This document shows positions 59,617-64,000 of a DNA stretch of 64,000 bases, one piece after another. The number at the start of each line of letters is the position of its first letter. Positions within the stretch are counted from its first letter, which is position 1. The position numbers and the translations under genes are program-made. Origin of the DNA: Solenopsis invicta (lineage: Eukaryota; Arthropoda; Insecta; Hymenoptera; Formicidae); the NCBI RefSeq assembly GCF_016802725.1, contig NC_052672.1, positions 1,580,749 to 1,644,748 on the forward strand, read 5' to 3'. The notes below the pieces were generated by a model. It ran no database searches and was not told the origin of the DNA. It worked only from the letters and a program-made list of their open reading frames with translations.

Positions 59617-60141
59617 TTATTTATGCAATTGTGTCCACCAATTGTAAAGTTTGAATACATTTTGTAAAACACAATGTTTATTCGTACGGTGTTGCCCACA
59701 TTGAAAAGTATTAGCATCATCTAGATTATTCAGATTATCCACATCTTCGTAATCCACATCCAGGCTCTCAATGTATGCGTATTCTCGCCGACTGTCCAGA
59801 ATCAATTCTCCCAGCCATTCTCGTTTCTCATTTCCTTTGACGTATACAATCTCCTTGTCGTCAAAATTTTCAGTACCCAATACTGCAGTTGTAATCACTT
59901 GTCTCGCTTTCCGGTACGGAACCACCCCGTCGGTGCCCCATCTTAGCCCATGATGCATGGCAGTGAGCCAGGAGGCGCAAGATCTTTCGGATTTCATCAG
60001 CCAATCCCATGGCTGGGGGCTGTCAAAGATATAATGTGCGAGAACGTTTCCCCCTCTAAGAGCAGTAAATTCTTTTACGACGAAACTACTCAATCGTCCA
60101 AGGGGGAAACCTTGCAGATCCACTAACGTCGGCACGGACAT
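59617..60141 (-). CDS. Polinton-associated protein, 174 aa, unknown function
   Basis: The start is chosen at ATG 60141-60139. Upstream in-frame codons overlap the end of the capsid gene and use no ATG. The product has a conserved-looking N-terminal half (LQGFPLGRLSSFVVKEF), aromatic-rich middle (PWDWLMKS, MHHGLRWGTDG), an acidic segment, and a C-terminal CGQHRTNKHC-type Cys/His pair that could bind zinc. The frame is intact. It lies directly downstream of the major capsid gene on the same strand. I recall similar proteins beside insect Polinton-like capsid genes, but no function is known to me. Confidence 0.6.
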   Translation of the reverse strand: MSVPTLVDLQGFPLGRLSSFVVKEFTALRGGNVLAHYIFDSPQPWDWLMKSERSCASWLTAMHHGLRWGTDGVVPYRKARQVITTAVLGTENFDDKEIVYVKGNEKREWLGELILDSRREYAYIESLDVDYEDVDNLNNLDDANTFQCGQHRTNKHCVLQNVFKLYNWWTQLHK

Positions 60142-60205
60142 GTCGCGGTCGAAAAGAAGACTGTAGTCTACATCGATGTATCGTATAATATATATATGCG
60201 TGGAA

Positions 60206-61412
60206 TTAAGTGATTTTGCGCACAATGTTTGTCAACGGGTTGTACTGAATCACGCGATCGTGTATTATCAAGCAATAGGCACTAGTATTTTCTGGTACGT
60301 TATCCTTTGTCTCAAATTCCAATCGCACGTCAACGGTTGCGCTCTTGATTGATTCAACTTGCCGACTACAATCTATTATTATGAAAGGACCGTGACGTAT
60401 AAAATTTGTCACTGTGAGATTCAGCTCGAGATACTCGTATCCGAGATAAGTTTTGCAGAAACGTGCATACATGTCGTACAGAATAGCCCATATTTTTACT
60501 AATATCTAAATTCATATCTTCATAAGGATAACTATCAGAGTTCAAGTACAGTTTCACGTTGATTAAATTGCAATGGTCGAATCGGCTCGTGTCCTCGGAC
60601 ATGACGTTTTTTCGACCGATTTGCAGAGCAAAGATGACATATCACGGCTTCTCGAGTTGAGTAGCTGTCTTGATAGCCCACGAGTGCTTGGTCGTACGTT
60701 GCAAAAGCGGATACTCGTAAAGATCCCACGAGCGAAAAGCCATGCTGAGGTATCGTCCGCTCTCCAATGTGCGCAGCATCGAAAGTTTATTTATTTCATT
60801 CAGAATTACGTGCGGCATTCGCCACTGAATCTTAAACAATTCTATCACAGGCTCTACCGCTGAATTGCCCTTTACGCAATTGTTATCGTTGCGCGCTCGT
60901 ATCAAGATCAATTCGTGACGAGCGTTGATCACTACTCGATGGTAATTCTCGCAGAATCCCAACAGCACGTAAAGAGGAATGCAAAAGTTGAAATAGCCAT
61001 CAGCGGTAGTCAACTGTTCTTCCCAGCCGGCATTTCGCAAAATCACGCTTTTGTTGGATGACAGCGTTACATAGTTTTTGAGTGAGCTAGTTATGCCCAC
61101 GTTTCTATTACGATCAATCTCGACACCGTCGAGTTCATATCTTATCTCGTCAAACATAAACGCAACACAATTATTTCCCAAAACCACGTCACCGCCGACC
61201 TCCTCAGGTTTCTTCTTTTTTGTCAGCCTTCCTTCGACATATAGAAAGCTCTCGTACGGCAATGTATACAAATCCTGTTACTGTATGGGTATTTTTATAT
61301 CGTCGCTGTGCCCGTATGTTGTGTTTGCATACGGCGAATAAGCATGGGTCTCAATCTTGACAATTCGATCGTCAAAGATTGGCTCGTCTCCGATATTTAG
61401 AATATCAGTCAT
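60206..61412 (-). pseudogene. Major capsid protein (double jelly-roll), broken
   Basis: It starts at ATG 61412-61410. The frame has stops at 61278-61280 (codon 45) and about 60642, and a frame change between about 60520 and 60480; the last piece ends at 60206. The segment GNNCVAFMFDEIRYELDG near 61180 and the following beta-rich sequence fit hexon-like major capsid proteins of Polintons/adintoviruses; this is recognition by pattern. Family members form trimeric capsomers. Position next to the minor capsid and protease genes supports the assignment. It cannot make a full protein. Confidence 0.75.
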
Positions 61413-61436
61413 TTTTTTCTTTTTTTAATCAAGATT

Positions 61437-61634
61437 GTCGTACCGCGCATCCCAGTGATTGTAAAAATTTAACGTTTGATACACTGAGCTTCTTTCTCTT
61501 CTCAGTTGATCGAGTCGGATTATCAATCGATGATGATGATAATGATGATGATGATGATGATGATGATGTCATCGGTCTTGTAAAGAATGCGTTATCTCTC
61601 TTTGCTCACTCAGCTCCACTCAACACAAGCATCT
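61437..61634 (-). pseudogene. Small Polinton-associated ORF between capsid genes, broken
   Basis: Minus-strand codons from ATG at 61634 hit a TGA at codon 9, then stay open to a stop just 25 bp before the major capsid start. The open part has a poly-Ser stretch (from the GATGAT run at 61528-61567) and a basic C-terminus ending KFLQSLGCAVRQS. Function unknown. Confidence 0.35.
61528..61567. repeat. (GAT)n microsatellite
   Basis: Twelve or so GAT units, with one interruption. Confidence 0.85.
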
Positions 61635-61651
61635 CATGTGTCACAGTCGCG

Positions 61652-62413
61652 TTAGCGTTTTCGAACGTGCAACCTGACGGTAATTTCCTCCCCTCGAAAA
61701 TCCAGCAATCGTCCGTTTTGATCGACAATGCGTATGGTAAGATCCGTAACGCTTCGTATGATCACTGGCAAGTAAATGACTGTTGCAGGCCTTTCACTGA
61801 GCTTATATCCTGAAGGCACGCTTGGAGAAAATTCATGGATCGTATGCACACGCGCACCGTTATTGTATGCACCTGCGGTGACACTACATTCGACGCGGAT
61901 AATATTTACGTTCATAATATTAATTGACATGTCCGATTCGTGCCATCTACGTGGTTGCAGTATACGTTTTGAGAATCCCAGCAGCGATCCAATGCTGTTG
62001 GCTTTGTTAAAGTTTATTTTGTAAGCGCATTTAATTTCACATTTCATCGTGTTATGAATAGCTCGAATCACTATCGCTTCCTCGCTGTCATCATTGATCA
62101 CGCCGATATCGCCGCGGACAACTAGCATGTCACCGGCATCTGGCGCGTTGCGTCGTGGACGTTTCTGCAAAATTGCGCGTTTCAAAAATTCGTTAATGGC
62201 CGACAACTCGTATGATCCCTCGGGTATCGTAATCTCCACATCGTCTTTGCCGAAATAAAATTTATTGTTTGAGGCATTTACATTCGGTATCGTGTTATAA
62301 GTTTCAAAAAGCGTTAAACCGAGTTCGTATTCGGCATCGGTCAAATCTATCGCCGGAGAGTAATTTGCAGCGAGAACGCTGCTCTTTCCACTCAGCGTTA
62401 GCGTAAACGACAT
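61652..62413 (-). CDS. Minor capsid (penton-like) protein, 253 aa
   Basis: The frame is intact from ATG 62413-62411. Beta-rich sequence throughout, with NNKFYFGKDDVEITIPEGSY near residues 50-70 and LLGFSKRIL near 145-150, patterns found in the single jelly-roll minor capsid proteins of Polintons and adintoviruses. It begins 54 bp downstream of the protease gene on the same strand. In the virion this protein would occupy the fivefold vertices. It is the only capsid gene here without a visible lesion. Confidence 0.7.
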   Translation of the reverse strand: MSFTLTLSGKSSVLAANYSPAIDLTDAEYELGLTLFETYNTIPNVNASNNKFYFGKDDVEITIPEGSYELSAINEFLKRAILQKRPRRNAPDAGDMLVVRGDIGVINDDSEEAIVIRAIHNTMKCEIKCAYKINFNKANSIGSLLGFSKRILQPRRWHESDMSINIMNVNIIRVECSVTAGAYNNGARVHTIHEFSPSVPSGYKLSERPATVIYLPVIIRSVTDLTIRIVDQNGRLLDFRGEEITVRLHVRKR

Positions 62414-62467
62414 GATGGAAAAAGCGTTCGACGAATACTGAGACTCTTCGACACCTCATCGATCTTT

Positions 62468-62830
62468 TTAAAAGTCAACAGTATGTAAAAATCTCAGGCA
62501 CATTTGTCCGCAGAAATTTTGATTGTACGTCTGATAGGACGTTTGATTGTACTCTATCGTAACATTGCTTCCGAAATATCGCACCAACTCTCGAGGCGGC
62601 CGAAGATTGCCAAAGCTGTCGAAATACACAACGCGGTTTCCCCTCTTTGAGTAAGCCACTCAGTGCGTGCCAGGGCCGGTGGTATCGTCCAAATTAAAAA
62701 TACCGCTCTCGTTTCGACGTACGCCACTCGTCGGTAAAGCATTACGCATGTACACACCTCTAAAATACGGTATGCGCATACGTCTCGCCAGCTGGTTCAA
62801 TTGCACGTCGGTGGTCACGCCCGCAGGCAT
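62468..62830 (-). pseudogene. Adenovirus-type cysteine protease with one nonsense codon
   Basis: Start ATG 62830-62828, two bases after the preceding gene's stop; 120-codon frame. The catalytic triad of the adenain family is visible: His at codon 56, Asp in YFDSFGN, Cys in NFCGQMCL. The codon directly after the catalytic His is TGA (62662-62660) where adenain-type enzymes have Trp; the rest of the frame is open. A single G-to-A change would explain it. The enzyme normally processes capsid precursors. Confidence 0.85.
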
Positions 62831-62832
62831 TT

Positions 62833-63090
62833 TTATCGTCTTTTCGATGTTTTTTTTTTTCTCTTAGTTGATACGCCCTGTCCGCGTTTATACGGCCCGA
62901 GATAAATTCCTCGTCCGTATTTATAAGGTGCCAAGTATAGACCGCGACCTTGTTCCATCGCGCGATTGTGACGTTGCAGTTCTTCAAGTTGACGTCGCGC
63001 ATCTTTGCGGACGCTTACCGCTTTCGCTACATTTGCAGCTCCACCGATCAAAGATCCTAGAACGCCCAATATTGGCAGAATCGGTAACAT
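62833..63090 (-). CDS. Small hydrophobic/basic virion protein, 85 aa (pX-like)
   Basis: The frame is intact from ATG 63090-63088. The N-terminal ~25 residues form a Gly/Ala-rich hydrophobic segment (LPILGVLGSLIGGAANVA), followed by a charged helix (about 25-48), then two YLxPYKxGRG-type repeats and a Lys/Arg tail. This layout resembles membrane-active or core proteins such as adenovirus pVI or pX, common next to the protease in Polinton-like elements. The assignment is by architecture only. Confidence 0.55.
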   Translation of the reverse strand: MLPILPILGVLGSLIGGAANVAKAVSVRKDARRQLEELQRHNRAMEQGRGLYLAPYKYGRGIYLGPYKRGQGVSTKRKKKTSKRR

Positions 63091-63092
63091 GC

Positions 63093-63500
63093 CGCCTCGT
63101 TTTGCCTACGGAAGTACTCGTTTTTTTTTTCGTCGTCGTCGTTTTTCTCTTTCTCGTCTTTGCATTCATGCCGATCTTGGTCTTGGCCTTCATCGCTGTC
63201 CAGATGGCTGCAGCGGCGGCTCTCTCACCAAAGTCGAGTCTCTCGCGGTAATGCGTTTCCGTGCTGACGCTGCGAGTATATCGTCAGCAGCGTGTTTATC
63301 GACGAGTTCGTTACTCTTAGAATACGCAATATCGTGTTCGCGGCACGCTGCGTCCAATGGATTTACGCCCGTGTCGCCTCTGGCTAATCGTTTCTTCAGC
63401 CGAGTGCCCGGACCGCAAAACTGGTAGCCGGGGGTAACTCGAAAGGAAGCGCGTTTATCGCTCGATTCAGCAAATTTCCGGTTTTGTTCGACGCTGACAT
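63093..63500 (-). pseudogene. Phospholipase A2-like capsid protein, frameshifted
   Basis: ATG at 63500-63498 opens a frame that must shift near 63436 to reach the PLA2 motif: YQFCGPGTRL (calcium-loop-like) and DAACREHDIAYS (D-x2-A-x2-H-D catalytic signature, as in parvoviral VP1 PLA2 domains). A second shift near 63230 leads to an Ala-rich then Lys/Arg-rich tail ending in a poly-A stretch near 63121-63130. PLA2 domains in small viruses act during endosomal escape. It overlaps the end of the upstream frame by 34 bases. Confidence 0.7.
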
Positions 63501-63781
63501 TCGCTGCAATCTTTTATCCTCGGTGTAGGGCCGTCGATGTGCGTACGCTGCCAAGGTTGATTATAATGCTCGTCGCAGCGACGATAAGTTTGAACTACCG
63601 GGTCCACCTGTATATGTTTCGGAAGCCGTTCCCAAACGTGGTCGATGTAATTACCGTACACGCGTAACAGTACGTCTTTAGGTATATATTGCAACTGCTC
63701 AGCGCTTAGGTCCAGAATATTGCTGGGATGTGACAGCGCAAGAAACATTTTTGATATTGAGCTACTCAAGATTTCACACAT
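63467..63781 (-). CDS. Polinton-associated protein, 104 aa, unknown
   Basis: ATG 63781-63779; intact frame. The N-terminal half is helical with leucines, the C-terminus has Cys residues (KDCSECQRRTKPEIC). It is the first gene of the minus-strand capsid block and lies divergent to the ATPase gene, with 44 bp between the start codons. No family is recognised. Confidence 0.45.
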   Translation of the reverse strand: MCEILSSSISKMFLALSHPSNILDLSAEQLQYIPKDVLLRVYGNYIDHVWERLPKHIQVDPVVQTYRRCDEHYNQPWQRTHIDGPTPRIKDCSECQRRTKPEIC

Positions 63782-63782
63782 C

Positions 63783-63792
63783 TATAAATAGG
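63783..63792 (+). promoter_or_regulatory. TATA box between divergent Polinton genes
   Basis: TATAAATAGG lies 34 bp upstream of the ATPase start codon on the plus strand and directly beside the start of the minus-strand gene. Confidence 0.55.
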
Positions 63793-63825
63793 CCCTCGAC
63801 GTGTCACGCGAGTTTAGTGTGAAAC

Positions 63826-64000
63826 ATGAAATTCGTGCGGCAGTCGCTGACGATACGCGTCACAAACTGCGAGGAGAAATTGCGAATGATGGGGGACAAC
63901 GCGTAATTGCAGAAACACGGTGAAATGCTGCCGAGTACCATCCGCGCAATAATTGCGGGGCCATCTTCGTGCGGCAAAACTAATGTTCTCATAAGCCTGC
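63826..64000 (+). pseudogene. Packaging ATPase (FtsK/HerA-type), 5' part only, with nonsense codon
   Basis: ATG 63826-63828. An in-frame TAA at 63904-63906 (codon 27) is followed by continued coding sequence with the Walker A motif AGPSSCGKTN. The window ends nine residues later, so the rest cannot be judged. Polinton and adintovirus genome-packaging ATPases start with this arrangement. The downstream ATG at 63934-63936 might allow a shortened product that still includes the Walker A motif. Confidence 0.7.

Noticed and set aside
62868..63427. Plus-strand frames opposite the capsid block
   Set aside because: They are antisense shadows of the 85-aa protein and PLA2-like genes, whose motifs are clear on the minus strand.

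Overview
This is eukaryotic, repeat-dominated DNA, most likely from an insect and probably a hymenopteran such as an ant. I infer that from the families present: a Gypsy-class retroelement with an envelope gene, a FLYWCH/MULE DNA transposon, mariner, a pogo-like element, a Kolobok-like remnant, a LINE tail of a hymenopteran-looking type and a Polinton-like dsDNA virus-type gene block. I see no ordinary host gene and no tRNA, rRNA or CRISPR array. Nearly everything is a mobile element, a nested mobile element or satellite DNA.

Layout. 1-600: short tandem repeats. 740-4656: a degenerate chain of Asn/Lys/Asp-rich reading frames of unknown origin. 5895-9690: a GC-rich satellite that reverses orientation near 7.8 kb. 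9691-10826 and 49402-51110: a second satellite (~107-112 bp period), apparently one array split by a 38.6-kb insertion. That insertion (10827-49401) is a minus-strand Gypsy-like retroelement with very long LTRs (4934 bp for the right copy), disabled gag, pol and env genes, and a cluster of small Cys-pair modules between pol and env. Its left LTR was hit by a pogo-like element (12666-16234) and by a 12.9-kb MULE (18463-31396). Its interior was hit by a mariner (34083-35359) and its right LTR by a MITE (46059-46535). 51110-57580: a broken zinc-finger mobile element, a TTAA-flanked Kolobok-like element, a LINE tail and a solo LTR. About 57580-64000: one end of a Polinton/adintovirus-like element with major and minor capsid, protease, a PLA2-like protein, a small hydrophobic/basic protein and the first residues of a packaging ATPase, several of them inactivated.

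The most interesting object is the MULE. It is a giant imperfect palindrome (arms about 5.9 and 7.0 kb, 18-nt loop at 25485-25502) flanked by a 10-bp target duplication, TCAAAATTTT. Each arm carries a complete multi-exon FLYWCH-MULE transposase gene, and the two are transcribed divergently. The genes share exon structure but differ strongly in the middle, while the outer and inner arm segments are nearly identical. The right copy reads open through nine exons (542 codons). The left copy continues into three further exons ending in an IAP-like RING finger, and is broken only by one extra base in an A12 run. I therefore propose a twin-transposase MULE in which one protein is a transposase-RING fusion.

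The second notable object is the array of zinc-ribbon-like modules (C-x2-C/A-x12-C-x2-C/Y) between pol and env of the Gypsy element, with six copies keeping the 12-residue spacing.
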